Positions 12,360 through 24,373 of a DNA stretch of 64,000 bases are shown here, in pieces. The translations under genes and the position numbers were made by a program. This DNA is from Armigeres subalbatus (lineage: Eukaryota; Arthropoda; Insecta; Diptera; Culicidae), in NCBI RefSeq assembly GCF_024139115.2, contig NC_085141.1:36028120-36092119 (forward strand). Reading direction: 5' to 3'. Within the stretch, counting starts at the first letter, position 1; each line of letters starts with the position of its first letter. Under the pieces are notes generated by a model. It worked only from the letters and a program-made list of their open reading frames with translations, was not told the origin of the DNA and made no database searches.

Positions 12360-13268
12360 GTTGTCGCACCTCGCTATTAATGACGTTTTTCATCGAAGTC
12401 CCCCAAGTCCAAGACGATTATGTCGGAATAAAAATGTTCAGATAATGATGACGACGATTGTTTCAACGACATCAATGGTAGTGAAAAATCAGATGACGAA
12501 CTCAATTCGTTCTCATTTGGTAATATCTGAACTTATATTATATTGATTTTCTTAACCAATTGTTGAATTTAATTCAGATTATATAAAACCGATTTTGGAG
12601 AAACTTTCAAACGAATCCGAAACATTGTTCGAATTCCAGAGGAAGGATGAAAACCGGTTTAGGGAACAACTTCAACTCGTTCAGGATGTTCTGAAAACTA
12701 GTGAACTGTGAAATCGCTCCATAAGAATAAAAGTACGTACATAATCAAAAATTATCTGGATCTGGTTCAATCGATATTCGACGCTCCCCAGCCTGTTGGG
12801 GTGATATCGGAGGCGCTGAAGGGTCGTGACGTAATGTTGTTGACTAGACTTTTTGCTATCTGAACTGAATAGACAGCAAAACCCTTTCACTTCGAATTTG
12901 CACGATGCAATTCTAAAACGAGTAGATGAGCGTCGAGACATCAAGAGATGAGATGGCTTCAAAGTAAAGAAAGGTAATTTTCGAATTCTGCTGGGCTTTC
13001 GATCGCTTCCCGTCACCAGCTGATTAAGTTTTCCGATCCACACATCATTTTCTGAATCTGACGGGAACAAGGCTTCATCTCCATAGAAGAGTTGTAAGCT
13101 ATGGACCAAAAACAGATAAATGCGTCGTAGCTTGAATAATTTCATCAAGAAGGAGCATGCTCTGTTTGAAGTAACTGATGAACTAGTATCGATCGAGTCT
13201 GGAGAAGGTTTTCATGGCATTCAAGTCCATTAAAACCACTTCGATTGATATACCCAACCAGCGACTGT

Positions 13269-13498
13269 TAGATTTTCATACACTTCTGTATAGAACTTAC
13301 CAAAACCTGTATAAGAACTGGGCATATGCAACATTGTTAGATTATTATACAATATAAGATTACAAACAAAAATTGTAAGAAAAGCTTGCGAAATTGTAAG
13401 GTTCATATAATATTTATAAAAGAATCCAGCGTTTTCGCATATGCCCAGTTCTTATACAGGTTTTGGTAGGATCTTATACAGAATTGTTTGAAAATCTA
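13269..13498. mobile_element. MITE with about 60-bp inverted arms and TA flanks
   Basis: The left arm starts TAGATTTTCATACACTTCTG and includes CCAAAACCTGTATAAGAACT, then GGGCATATGC. The right arm is its reverse complement with few changes, ending GAAAATCTA. A 2-bp TA duplication would suit Tc1/mariner mobilisation. The interior is AT-rich and non-coding. It is nested in the CCCGGGAT element. Confidence 0.75.
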
Positions 13499-14436
13499 CC
13501 AATCACCGGTTGAGCGAGCGGGTGTTCTCTGATTTTAATTCTGAAATAACTAATAAGAATTATTTATTATCGGATTCATGCATCAACGCCTTAACATTAA
13601 TTAAAACGTATTACAAGCAGCCCGGTGGCATCCCGATCTCACACAGTAGGTTTGTTTTACAGCCAACATTGCGCGACCGTATCCCACCGACAGTTTTGTA
13701 TCCTAAAGAGAATCATATGTGATGTTAGTAAACAAAACACATACTATCATGAATTTTACACTGAGATGTTGCAAATATGCAAAAACAAAAAAAACATGGC
13801 TGCAAAAACATGGCGTCGTGCCACCCACCGGATTGCAAGCGAGTAGACAAGGGGCGAGTCGTTAGTAAATTGACCTGATACATATTTTACCATTCTTAAA
13901 AATGTAATAAATATATGAAATTGAAATTTGCAAGTATTTTTATTTTTATCCCGGGATCCCGGGATATCCCGGGATAACGAAAAATTTAAAAAATTAATTA
14001 AAAAATTTAAAAAATTAACAATTTCTGAAAGAAATGGAAATGGAAAATATTAGAAAAAAATGACAACTACACAGAACATGTTTCCCAGCCTTCCTCGAAC
14101 AAAAAAAAAATACTAAAAAATATGAATGAGCGTTTTTTATGCGTTTTTTTTTGCATAAAAATAGTGTTTGGCCATAACTTTTGATAGTCCGATCTTGTCT
14201 ATTTTTAATAGCAAGCAATGGGACCGGATTCCCAATCGAAAGGAACCTGTTTCGAGTAATTCGGAAAATGCTAAGTTCCCAAAAACGTGTCTTCAATATT
14301 TATACACATACATACATACCAACGGCGATAGAATCGTGGTCGCCAATCGCGTGCGTTTGGGGAAACTTTTATTCTTCAGTATCGAAGGATATGAAAACTC
14401 GCGAAAAATTTTCGATTTACCACACCAGAACACATA

Positions 14437-14633
14437 CACCCGATTCTATTTTTACACGGGGATGCGTTCCGTGTAAAAAAAGTTTTTAGTTCAAAATTTG
14501 AAAATCCGTATAAAAAAAAGTTTTATGATTTCTCGACGAATCATGCAAAAAGGAGCAACTTTGCAAAAATTTTGTATGGTATTTTTTTTACACGGCCGTG
14601 TAAAAAAAATCCGTGTCAAAACAGAATCGGGTG
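14437..14633. mobile_element. Short MITE, CACCCGATTCT ends, TA flanks
   Basis: The ends are CACCCGATTCTATTTTTACA on the left and its imperfect reverse complement on the right (GTGTCAAAACAGAATCGGGTG), each bordered by TA. Inner TTTTTACACGG blocks also occur in inverted pairs. Nothing in it is coding. Confidence 0.7.
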
Positions 14634-14705
14634 TATTCATAAGTAATGTTATGTATCACTGCTCAAAACACGGAAGTAAGTTGCCGAAATAAGAAACTTA
14701 AACCA

Positions 14706-14925
14706 CGGGGGAACAGAAGTCTCACTCAATACATGTTTCACCTTTTTAACGTTGGATTCAATTTTTGTATAGGTGGTCGATCGGCCACCGATGGCGCTTC
14801 CATCAGATTTGTTTATGTTTGACGTTTTCACACTACCGCGATCTAGTTGCCGCTTGTCCAAACACAGTGCCTAGTTTTGATTGCATTTTGTTCTAAGCGA
14901 GACGTCTGTTTCTCTGTGCTTAAAC
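14706..14925. mobile_element. MITE copy with CAGAGAAAC-type ends (family member 1)
   Basis: It shares its body with 32284-32455: GTCTCACTCAAYACATGTT near the left end, then CGATCGGCCACCGATGGCGC-like sequence and CCGCGATCTAGTTGCCG. The right end shows GACGTCTGTTTCTCTGTGC. The left end is worn (GAACAGAAGTCTCACTC). Confidence 0.6.
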
Positions 14926-15069
14926 AGCACCTCTTTAGGTTACCCGGGGACTAGAGAGAATCCATTCAAATTAATCACTCCGGGGCCTTATTCTAGGGGA
15001 ATGGGCCGACATTCGGCCGAAAACACTGTATGACCGAATATATCATTTAACCGAACAAAGGTTTTAACC

Positions 15070-15551
15070 AACATTCTGGCATTCTGAATATAATTCTACT
15101 AGGATTCGGAAGGAACTTTATGTTGGGTAAATAAAGGAGATTTTTCTGGGTTTCTGAAGCAAATCTTTTTGGAATATCTGAAGTAAAACCTCTAAGATTG
15201 CAAATGAATCCTTTTGATACTTCTAGGATACGAGAGGCATTTTTTTGGGATTCTAAAGCAAATCCTGATGGGCTTCCGAAGCGAATTCTTTCGAAACTCC
15301 TAAGTCAAAGCATTTGAAATTTCAATTCCTTCTGTGAGTGAAGAAAACAAGTTTTGGGAAAAAGCGGAGAGGAGCCAGCTTAGGGCTGAAAGATATATAT
15401 GAAAAAAAAAAAAATAAATTTGAAAATCTGATGCTTTTGGGATTATGAACAAACCCTCTTGAATCCTTGCAACATTCTGAAGGGGATCCAATCAGCATTT
15501 CGAACCTAACCCTTCTGGGATTCCGAAGTGAATCTTTTTGGACTCTGAAGG
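15070..15551. repeat. Degenerate GATTCCGAAGCGAATCC-type tandem repeat, left fragment
   Basis: Words such as GGGATTCTAAAGCAAATCC, CTTCCGAAGCGAATTC and GGGATTCCGAAGTGAATC recur at about 25-bp spacing. The same repeat resumes directly after the insertion at 24993. This shows that the 9.4-kb DNA between them was inserted into the array. A LINE/SINE 3' hairpin tail sits inside at 15365-15414. Confidence 0.75.
15365..15414 (+). mobile_element. Retroposon 3'-end hairpin (worn copy)
   Basis: GAGAGGAGCCAGCTTAGGG followed by CTGAAAG and a poly-A run matches the tail seen at 11659-11711 and 61743-61796. No upstream body of the element is recognisable. Confidence 0.45.
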
Positions 15552-15639
15552 CAGAGCCGTAGCGTGGTCTTCCAGCGCCCTTGGCGAAACCTTTATTGAG
15601 CGCCCCTTTCTTACTAAAGGAATTCAAATTTCGAGATCA

Positions 15640-16402
15640 ATTTGAATCTTACAAGATTAAAGGGTTTAGTGGTTCCTAAAAAGTTCAAATAAAAGTCATG
15701 TGTAAATGTTCAGCGATGTACAGGAACCTGATCCCTGCAAGACTTTTTCGATTACAGAGAATAGCCTGAGATATTTTTAAAGTATTGTTATCTTTTTAAC
15801 CTATTTGCAAAATTTGAGGACTTTTATAGCGCCGAACAGAAAACTCCAAAAATTGCTGAAAGTTTTTAGGTTGTCTATAACATACATAACGTATAATAGT
15901 GGCCATAATTTACATAATTTCAGACAATAGTGACCATACGCATGGTGAGAGGAGTGGGTTCAGAATCACCAATTTTTGCGTGACATACTAAAAAAAAATT
16001 CTCTTATAATTTCTGTACGACCTATGATCAAGCATGATTAGATAGTAAGGGTAGCTGAATAAACTTACTTGCTCCTCAAAAATTTAAATAAACTTGAGTT
16101 TTGAACGAATATCTGGTAGGTTAAATAAAGTCTTCCTAATTTAAAAAAAAAAACGATTTTTTGGGTTAATGAAACCCAAGTCTGAAGTAGATCAGTCGAT
16201 GATCGATCTTTTCGGATCAAGAAAAATCCCTCTCTGTAGAGGGTCTGTCGAAGCTTTGGAGACTCAGCGTAACCCAGCTCTAAAGTGGGTTGATCGATTT
16301 TTGAATTCGCTGTCGGACCTAGTCAAAAGTTATGAACAATCTAAACCTGATGTCGCTTGATCGTTGGTTTGAAGGAACAACTGAACAACTTAATTAGATT
16401 AA
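15640..16402. other. Non-coding hAT interior with a short degenerate AACTCTGAAGTGG repeat
   Basis: No gene is seen. From about 16165, words like GTCTGAAGTAGATCAGTCGA and GCTCTAAAGTGGGTTGATCG recur. The same words in the same orientation continue at 21645-21880, so the foldback element landed inside this small array. Confidence 0.55.
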
Positions 16403-17009
16403 CACGTACGTCCCCAACCCCCATTTTACGACAAAACTCAAAATTCAAAACCACGCAACTCAGCCAATTTCTAACGGATTTTCAAGCAATCTTCTGGAAT
16501 TGATCACAAAATTCTAATAGTTTTAGGAACCGAGGTCAATTTTTGTGCAATGACCATGCTTTCGGATATATTCCGGGGAGTACTGGGGTTACCTCCCTCC
16601 TGGAACAAATGGTCACATGCAGATTGGCATCAAAAACCATCTTGCGACATGTCAAACTTCATGATTTTGCAAAACAAGTACACTTGAGTACATTTCGGCG
16701 ATTTTCGATCGAATTGGCCACCCTCCGGGTACTTCCAGAGCCTGGTTCCCTTGGGGAAGTGGCCAATTTTCGTTCAATCTTGGAACCCATCTTGCGACAT
16801 GTCAAACTTCATGATTTTGCAAAACAAGTACAATGGAGTCCATTTTGATGATTTTCGATCGAATTGGCCACCCTCCGGGTAATTCCATGTACGTGATTGA
16901 AATTTTATCGTAGGTGGCGTAATATGTAGATCATTTTCAGCCAGCGGCAGCGTCGCGCCGTTGGTGATCGGCGGCGGCGTGGGTCGGCGTGAATCAGTTT
17001 CAAGCGCCA

Positions 17010-20000
17010 ACATTTCTTCAGAAGCTCCTCCAGGAATTCTTCTAGAAGTTCATTCAACTTTATTTTTAAAAGATCGTTAAGAAATTCCTTTGTACATTAA
17101 TCCAGATATTCCTTCGTAAGTGCCTCTGGGAAGTTCCTCCAGATACTCCTCCCAGATTTCGTCTGGAAGTTCTTTCAGGACTTCCTCCGAGAGCTCCCCC
17201 AGGAGTTTATCTGGTAGTTTCTCCAGGAATTCCTCCGGAAATTCCTCCAGAAATTCCTCCGGAAGTTCCTCCAATAAATTCCTCCGGAGGTTCCTCCAGG
17301 AATTCCTCCAGAATTTTCTCCATGGATTCCTGCAGAACTTCCTCCAGGAACTCCTCTGGAAATTGGAATTGGCCACCTGGAATTCCAGGAATTCCTGCAG
17401 AAACTTTCGGAGTAAAATCCTGGAGGAACTTCCGGAGGAATTCCTGTAGGAATTTCCGGAAGGACTTCCGGAGGAATTCCTGAAGGAACTTCTGAAGAAA
17501 TAACTGGAGGAACTTCCGGAAGAACTACTGGAGAAACTTCCGGGTGAATTACTGGAGAAACTTCCGGAGGAATTACTGGTGGAATTCCTGTAGGAATTTT
17601 CGGAAGGACTTCCGGAGGAATTCCTGAAGGAACTTCTGAAGAAATAACTGGAGGAACTTTCGGAAGAACTACTGGAGAAATTTCCGCGTGAATTACTGCA
17701 GAAACTTCCTGAGGAATTACTGGAGGAACTTCCGGAAGCAATCCCAAAGGAACTTCCAGAGGCATTCCCAGAGGAACTTCCGGAGGCATTCCCGGAGGAA
17801 CTTCTGGAGGAATTCCCGGAGTAACTTCCGGAGGAATTACTGCAGAAACTTCCGGAGGAACTACTGGAGGAACTTCTGGAGGCATTCCCAGAGGAACTAC
17901 CGAAAGCATTTCCAGAGGAACTTCTGGAAGAATTCCCGTAGGTACTTCCGGAGGAATTCCCGTAGGAACTTCCGGAGGAATTCCCGTAGGAACATCCGGA
18001 GGAATTCCCGGAGAAACTTCCGGAGGAATTCCTGGAGGAACTTCCGGAGGAATTCCCGGAGGAACTTCCGGAGGAATTCCCGGAGGAACTTCCGGAGGAA
18101 TTCCCGGAGGAACTTCCGGAGGAATTCCCGGAGGAACTTCCGGAGGAATTCCCGGAGGAACTTCCGGAGGAATTCGGAGGAACTTCCGGAGGAATTCGGA
18201 GGAACTTCCGGAGGAATTCGGAGGAACTTCGGAGGAATTCCCGGAGGAACTTCCGGAGGAATTCCGGAGGAACTTCGGAGGAATTCGGAGGAACTTCCGG
18301 AGGAATTCCCGGAGGAACTTCGGAGGAATTCGGAGGAACTTCCGGAGGAATTCCGGAGGAACTTCCGGAGGAATTCGGAGGAACTTCCGGAGGAATTCCC
18401 GGAGGAACTTCGGAGGAATTCGGAGGAACTTCCGGAGGAATTCCCGGAGGAACTTCCGGAGGAATTCCGGAGGAACTTCCGGAGGAATTCGGAGGAACTT
18501 CGGAGGAATTCCCGGAGGAACTTCCGGAGGAATTCGGAGGAACTTCGGAGGAATTCGGAGGAACTTCCGGAGGAATTCGGAGGAACTTCCGGAGGAATTC
18601 CCGGAGGAACTTCCGGAGGAATTCGGAGGAACTTCGGAGGAATTCCCGGAGGAACTTCCGGAGGAATTCCCGGAGGAACTTCCGGAGGAATTCGGAGGAA
18701 CTTCCGGAGGAATTCGGAGGAACTTCCGGAGGAATTCCCGGAGGAACTTCCGGAGGAATTCGGAGGAACTTCGGAGGAATTCCGGAGGAACTTCGGAGGA
18801 ATTCCCGGAGGAACTTCCGGAGGAATTCCGGAGGAACTTCGGAGGAATTCCGGAGGAACTTCCGGAAGAATTCGGAGGAACTTCCGGAGGAATTCCCGGA
18901 GGAACTTCCGGAGGAATTCGGAGGAACTTCGGAGGAACTTCCGGAGGAATTCCCGGAGGAACTTCGGAGGAATTCCCGGAGGAACTTCCGGAGGAATTCC
19001 CGGAGGAACTTCCGGAGGAATTCGGAGGAACTTCCGGAGGAATTCCCGGAGGAACTTCCGGAGGAATTCGGAGGAACTTCCGGAGGAATTCCGGAGGAAC
19101 TTCGGAGGAATTCCCGGAGGAACTTCGGAGGAATTCGGAGGAACTTCGGAGGAATTCCCGGAGGAACTTCCGGAGGAATTCCCGGAGGAACTTCCGGAGG
19201 AATTCGGAGGAACTTCGGAGGAATTCCGGAGGAACTTCGGAGGAATTCCCGGAGGAACTTCCGGAGGAATTCCCGGAGGAACTTCGGAGGAATTCGGAGG
19301 AACTTCCGGAGGAATTCCGGAGGAACTTCCGGAGGAATTCCCGGAGGAACTTCCGGAGGAATTCCCGGAGGAACTTCCGGAGGAATTCCCGGAGGAACTT
19401 CCGGAGGAATTCCCGGAGGAACTTCCGGAGGAATTCCCGGAGGAACTTCCGGAGGAATTCCCGGAGGAACTTCTCGGAGGAACTTCCGGAGGAATTCCTG
19501 AAGGAACTTCCGGAGGAATTCCTGGAGGAACTTCCGGAGGAACTTCCGGAGGAATTCCCGGAGGAACTTCCGGAGGAATTCCCGGAGGAACTTCCGGAGG
19601 AATTCCCGGAGGAACTTCCGGAGGAATTCCCGGAGGAACTTCCGGAGGAATTCGGAGGAACTTCCGGAGGAATTCCGGAGGAACTTCCGGAGGAATTCCC
19701 GGAGGAACTTCCGGAGGAATTCCCGGAGGAATTCGGAGGAATTCGGAGGACCTTCCGAAGGAATTCCCGGAGGAACTTCCGGAGGAATTCCCGGAGGAAC
19801 TTCGGAGGAATTCGGAGGAACTTCCGGAGGAATTCCCGGAGGAACTTCCGGAGGAATTCCGGAGGAACTTCCGGAGGAATTCGGAGGAACTTCGGAGGAA
19901 TTCCCGGAGGAACTTCGGAGGAATTCGGAGGAACTTCGGAGGAATTCGGAGGAACTTCGGAGGAATTCCCGGAGGAACTTCCGGAGGAATTCCCGGAGGA

Positions 20001-20381
20001 ACTTCCGGAGGAATTCCGGAGGAACTTCCGGAGGAATTCCCGGAGGAACTTCCGGAGGAATTCCCGGAGGAACTTCGGAGGAATTCCCGGAGGAACTTCG
20101 GAGGAATTCCCGGAGGAACTTCCGGAGGAACTTCCGGGGAATTCCTGGAGGAACTTCCGGAGGAATTCCGGATGGAACTTTCTGAGGAATTCCGGAGGAA
20201 CTTCCGGAGGAATTCAGGAGGAACTTCCGGAGGAATTCCCAAAGGAACTTCCGGAGGAATTCCCGGAGGAACTTCCGGAGGAATTCCCGGAGGAACTTCC
20301 GGAGGAATTCCCGGAGGAACTTCCGGAGGAATTCCCGGAGGAATTCCCGGAGGAATTCCCGGAGGAATTCCCGGAGGACCT
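17010..20381. repeat. Minisatellite of alternating GGAGGAATTCCC and GGAGGAACTTCC
   Basis: The two 12-mers alternate to give a 24-bp unit. From about 18000 to 20380 the copies are very uniform, apart from frequent 2-bp losses (GGAATTCGG for GGAATTCCCGG). The left part to about 17950 is degenerate. Each half-unit is self-complementary (GGAATTCC, GGAA-C-TTCC). Long open frames on both strands (943 codons plus, 781 codons minus) arise because the unit lacks stops; they encode only RRNFRRN or SSGNSSG-like repeats and are not considered genes. Confidence 0.9.
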
Positions 20382-21412
20382 CACTTCCCCAAGGGAACCA
20401 GGCCCTGGAAGTACCCGGAGGGTGGCCAATTCGATCGAAAATCGACGAAATGTACTCCAGTGTACTTGTTTTGCAAAATCATGAAGTTTGACATGTCGCA
20501 AGATGGGTTCCAAGATTGAATGAAAATTGGCCACTTCCCCAAGGGAACCAGGCCCTGGAAGTACCCGGAGGGTGGCCAATTCGATCGAAAATCGACAAAA
20601 TGTCCTCCAGTGTACTTGTTTTGCAAAATCATGAAGTTTGACATGTCGCAAGATGGGTTCCAAGATTGAACGAAAATTGACCACTTCCCCAAGGGAACCA
20701 GGCCCTGGAAGTACCCGGAGGGTGGCCAATTCGATCGAAAATTGCCGATATGTACTCCAGTGTACTTGGTTTGCAAAATCATGAAGTTTGACATGTCGCA
20801 AGATGGGTTCCAAGATTGAACGAAAATTGGCCACTTCCCCAAGGGAACCAGGCCCTGGCAGTACCCGGAGGGTGGCCAATTCGATCGAAAATCGACGAAA
20901 TGTACTCCAGTGTACTTGGTTTGCAAAATCATGAAGTTTGACATGTCGCAAGATGGGTTCCAAGATTGAACGAAAATTGGCCACTTCCCCAAGGGAACCA
21001 GGCCCTGGAAGTACCCGGAGGGTGGCCAATTCGATCGAAAATTGCCGATATGTACTCCAGTGTACTTGTTTTGCAAAATCATGAAGTTTGACATGTCGCA
21101 AGATGGGTTCCAAGATTGAACGAAAATTGGCCACTTCCCCAAGGGAACCAGGCCCTGGAAGTACCCGGAGGGTGGCCAATTCGATCGAAAATTGCCGATA
21201 TGTACTCCAGTGTACTTGTTTTGCAAAATCATGAAGTTTGACATGTCGCAAGATGGGTTCCAAGATTGAACGAAAATTGGCCACTTCCCCAAGGGAACCA
21301 GGCCCTGGAAGTACCCGGAGGGTGGCCAATTCGATCGAAAATCGCCGAAAAGTACTCCAGTGTACTTGTTTTGCAAAACCATGAAGTTTGACATGTCGAA
21401 AGATGGTTTGTG
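20382..21412. repeat. Seven-copy 150-bp tandem repeat in foldback right arm
   Basis: CACTTCCCCAAGGGAACCAG begins units at 20382, 20532, 20682, 20832, 20982, 21132 and 21282, an exact 150-bp period. The last copy is cut short. Copies differ by few bases (for example GCCGATATGTACT versus GACGAAATGTACT in alternate units). Because 150 is divisible by three, two overlapping minus-strand frames stay open (477 and 370 codons). That is expected from the period and is not evidence for a protein. Confidence 0.92.
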
Positions 21413-22046
21413 ATGCCAATCTGCATGTGACCATTTTTTCCGGGAGGGAGGTAACCCCAGTACTCCCCGGAATATATCCGAAACCATGGTCATTGCACAA
21501 AAATTGACCTCGGTTCCTAAAACTATAGGAATTTTGTGATCGATTCCAGAAGATTGCTTGAAAATCCGTTAGAAATTGGCTGAGCTGCGTGGTTTTGAAT
21601 TTTGAGTTTTGTCGTAAAATGGGGGTTGGGGACGTACGTGTTAACAAAATCCAACTCTGGGGTGAGTTGGTAGATGATCGAAATGGCTATTGAACGTAAT
21701 CGGATCAATTGGTGGCCGAAATTGTCAATGGACCTAATTGAAGGATAATAATCCAGCTCTGGTGAAGGCACTTCTGGATATAGTTGGGTGAACCAATCAA
21801 AACCAACTCTGAAGTGGATTAGTCGATGGTTGGAATTGCCATCAGAAGCAGAAGGATCAAGAAAAAAACAACAATGGACTAGATAGATATTTATCTTCTC
21901 CAATTTAATTGCCAGAAAAAAATCTTAGATGGTTACAAAATTTGGAATAGGTACGCATCGTTTTAATTTTTGTAGTTGGAATCGGTCCACAGGAAGTTTC
22001 TCTGAATAAAACAGGAAAATGATCTCAAATCTACATAAAACCCATA

Positions 22047-23290
22047 TTTGTTTATTTGTTTATTTGTTTATTTGGTATTACTTCAACTGATCTTTGTTGA
22101 TCTTATTGAATTACTTAACCTATTTTACATCATTTCATATTTTCAACAGTCATTTACAATAAATTTCATCAACTTTAACTTTACAAACAATTAATAACCA
22201 TACTAACATTCACATTACCGAAACACATACAATAAAATCAATCACCACATTACAAAATCAGGAAAACAAATTATTCAAATACGAAGCCATTTATACATTT
22301 ACCGGTTTCCATGTATCGTTTAATCTACTAATAAACTCTCGATATTTCACACCTATAGGCCAAGTTTTTGCATTCAAAGCAGGTTCTTTCCAACGTTTAT
22401 TTAAAACTATTTTAAACGATATAAAGTCTAAGTCTTCACATTTCTTCCAATTCGGTACCAATTTAGTAACTTTCAAGCATTCGGTCTCAGGAGCGGATAG
22501 AGAAACGGATACCAGGCGAACGATATCATTCTCTGTTACACAGCGGTCAATATTCGTCAACACCATCGAAAACGATTCATTACGGCTTTGATTAGTTCCA
22601 CAAGTACTGACATTATTAGACGATTTCGGAGTCGATGTAGGAGTTGAGTGTGCTGGAACGGGTGGATGGAGTGACTCGTCGATTTTTGCTACTGCATTGA
22701 TGATTTTCGTTACTTGCGTTTTCAGTTCTTCCAGCTCAGTTGCGATCGATGACGTGGATGTAGAGTTAACGTGTCCGAGTGATTCGTAAGCTGCATCTCT
22801 TGCCTTGCGAAATTCAAACATGCACTCATCGCATATCCAAATAATATTATTGGATAGTACGCACAGATCAGCCTCACTGACACCAACACATGCTGCATGG
22901 AACTTCTTCGCACACATTCCTTCGCACACAGTATACAATCCCTTCATGACATCAATGTCTGTGGTACACTTTTTGCATTGCGTATCCATTGGGAGGTTGT
23001 CTGAATAACAATGGCACTTGATTTTTTGATGAAACGAATTTAGTGAATTCTGAATTTTGAAAGCTGCTTTCAATTGAAATCAACGCACAAAATGATCGCG
23101 GTATTCAGTACATTAACTCGAATATACATTCGTAGAAAAAAACCTGAGTTTAACGAAGAATTTCAACGCGAACAACAGACCGGGTAAAACAGCGTCCGAC
23201 TACAACAAAACGAGTACGAGAAGATTACTACTATTACTACTACTACTATTACTACTTCTCGGAATCAATCCTTAGAGTATTAGGGCTATA
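22047..23290 (-). mobile_element. Retroposon carrying only an ORF1-like gene
   Basis: On the minus strand a leader with a (TAG)TAGTAGTAAT simple repeat (about 23221-23260) is followed by one 260-codon frame. About 200 bp later comes a tail of ATAAACAA repeats (22047-22078 in the window). The short-repeat tail is typical of CR1/RTE-like LINEs. No endonuclease or reverse transcriptase is present, so the copy is internally deleted or belongs to a half-LINE family mobilised in trans. Confidence 0.55.
22291..23073 (-). CDS. PHD-finger ORF1-like protein (260 aa) of a retroposon
   Basis: The N-terminal half has a C4HC3 PHD-type zinc finger: CKKC at about residues 34-37, VCEGMC, KFHAAC and finally ICDEC at about residue 83. 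A Ser/Thr/Pro-rich linker with a short helical stretch (ELEELKTQVTKIINAVAKI) follows. The C-terminal part (SMVLTNIDRCVTENDIVRLV ... WPIGVKYREF) looks like a folded RNA- or DNA-binding region seen in insect LINE ORF1 proteins. The frame is intact from ATG to stop. Its role would be binding element RNA, but this is inferred from family resemblance. It could also be a domesticated copy, for which I see no evidence. Confidence 0.6.
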   Translation of the reverse strand: MKAAFKIQNSLNSFHQKIKCHCYSDNLPMDTQCKKCTTDIDVMKGLYTVCEGMCAKKFHAACVGVSEADLCVLSNNIIWICDECMFEFRKARDAAYESLGHVNSTSTSSIATELEELKTQVTKIINAVAKIDESLHPPVPAHSTPTSTPKSSNNVSTCGTNQSRNESFSMVLTNIDRCVTENDIVRLVSVSLSAPETECLKVTKLVPNWKKCEDLDFISFKIVLNKRWKEPALNAKTWPIGVKYREFISRLNDTWKPVNV

Positions 23291-23314
23291 CGGATCTTAA
23301 ACAACAGGCTGATT

Positions 23315-24228
23315 GAGGGAGACCGGGGCTGGTTGGCCGAGTTTTGCTTCCATAATGTATGTTCTAAATCTGGTTCAACTTTTCAAAAAACGGTTTTCAC
23401 TGTCATAAATATACAAGTCTTGAGCACATTTGTGGCCAGAACATAAAATAATCACCTTCGCGAAGCAACTTCGGAACGAATATTAACAAACGTCGCATGA
23501 TTATTCAAAACATAGAATGACTTACTCAGTTTTCTTCTTCACATATTCATTCATTTGATTGGTACTGAGAATGGTCACTGCGTTTAAAGAAAACATAATT
23601 GGCCTTGATTATGTTGACTTTTGGCACTAAAATTTCCCCTCAGTTCGACGCCGGGGTCAGATCTATGTGAGTAATTGTTGAAATCATCATTTATGTGCTT
23701 AGAATTACAGTAATTTATTAGTTTACGAAATCTAAATAAATGCTCACTGACTGATAATTGATCGAAAATTGTCAATGTTCAGCCGAATATGAATATGTAC
23801 GAAATGAGAATGACAAAGAAGGCCGATGGGCTTCACCAAAAATATTCGATTATTTAAAGCTCTGTTTGTGACATATTTTCATGGATGAACACAAATTGAG
23901 AAAAATGTTATAACAAATCAAATGTGGCGGAAATTTTTTCTCTTTTTCAATGCTGCTTTTAATAGGGAATCGGTAAAAAAATGCCGATTGGTATTTACTA
24001 AGTTTTCAACTCGGCCAAACAGACCACACAAAAGTCGGCCAAAAATTTACTCGCTCGAACTAAAATAGCAAGAAACGTGAACGTGAGTAAACGGAAACAA
24101 TAAAATACCTGAAATTACATTCGATCTAATACCCCACCCAAATTATTATAATGAGTCTTAAATGCGCCTTAAAATGTCACTCGGTCAGCCTGCCCCTTAG
24201 ACCAACCAGCTCCGGTCTTCCCTATAGA
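23315..24228. mobile_element. DNA element with AGGGAGACCGG.GCTGG terminal inverted repeats
   Basis: The left end reads AGGGAGACCGGGGCTGGTTG and continues GCCGAGTTTT. Inward from the right it reads AGGGAAGACCGGAGCTGGTT and continues to GACCGAGTGAC. The interior has no transposase. A stretch near 23600 resembles sequence near 9750. Confidence 0.65.
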
Positions 24229-24373
24229 TGTAGATTTTGAATAAATCCACTGGAAAGAGCTAAAACTTTTGAAACGATTTTTAGTTTAATTTGTCCTTAC
24301 TGCTGTAAAGCATTATATATACTAAATTAATGATTTCGTGTGTGTTACTTCTACGTGAAGTTAAACGATTTAC

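Larger units (their letters stand above)
11880..13985. mobile_element. Decayed hAT-like element with repeated CCCGGGAT ends
   Basis: Both edges carry clusters of ATCCCGGGAT (about 11895-11935 and 13945-13975) next to an AT-rich AAAATAAAAAATAC motif, in inverted order. A transposase-like relic (12012-12359, minus) and a younger MITE (13269-13498) lie between them. I could not identify a clean target duplication, so the edges are approximate. Confidence 0.5.
16403..21640. mobile_element. Foldback element with unequal repeat-built arms, TTAA flanks
   Basis: The ends CACGTACGTCCCCAACCCCC (left) and its exact inverse (right) are each bordered by TTAA (16399-16402, 21641-21644), which suits a piggyBac-type target. 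About 480 bp of the left arm is the reverse complement of parts of the right arm. The left arm holds about two 150-bp units and the right arm seven. The centre is the GGAATTCC/GGAACTTCC minisatellite. Long inverted arms built of tandem repeats recall the Drosophila FB foldback type, but the resemblance is structural only. Confidence 0.75.

Noticed and set aside
17688..20519. 943-codon plus-strand frame and 781-codon minus-strand frame
   Set aside because: Both come from a stop-free 24-bp repeat whose unit is divisible by three; composition is pure repeat, and both strands are open at once.
20214..21647. 477- and 370-codon minus-strand frames with 50-residue repeats
   Set aside because: A 150-bp period keeps several frames open. 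Two overlapping frames on the same strand are equally long, so there is no sign of selection on either.
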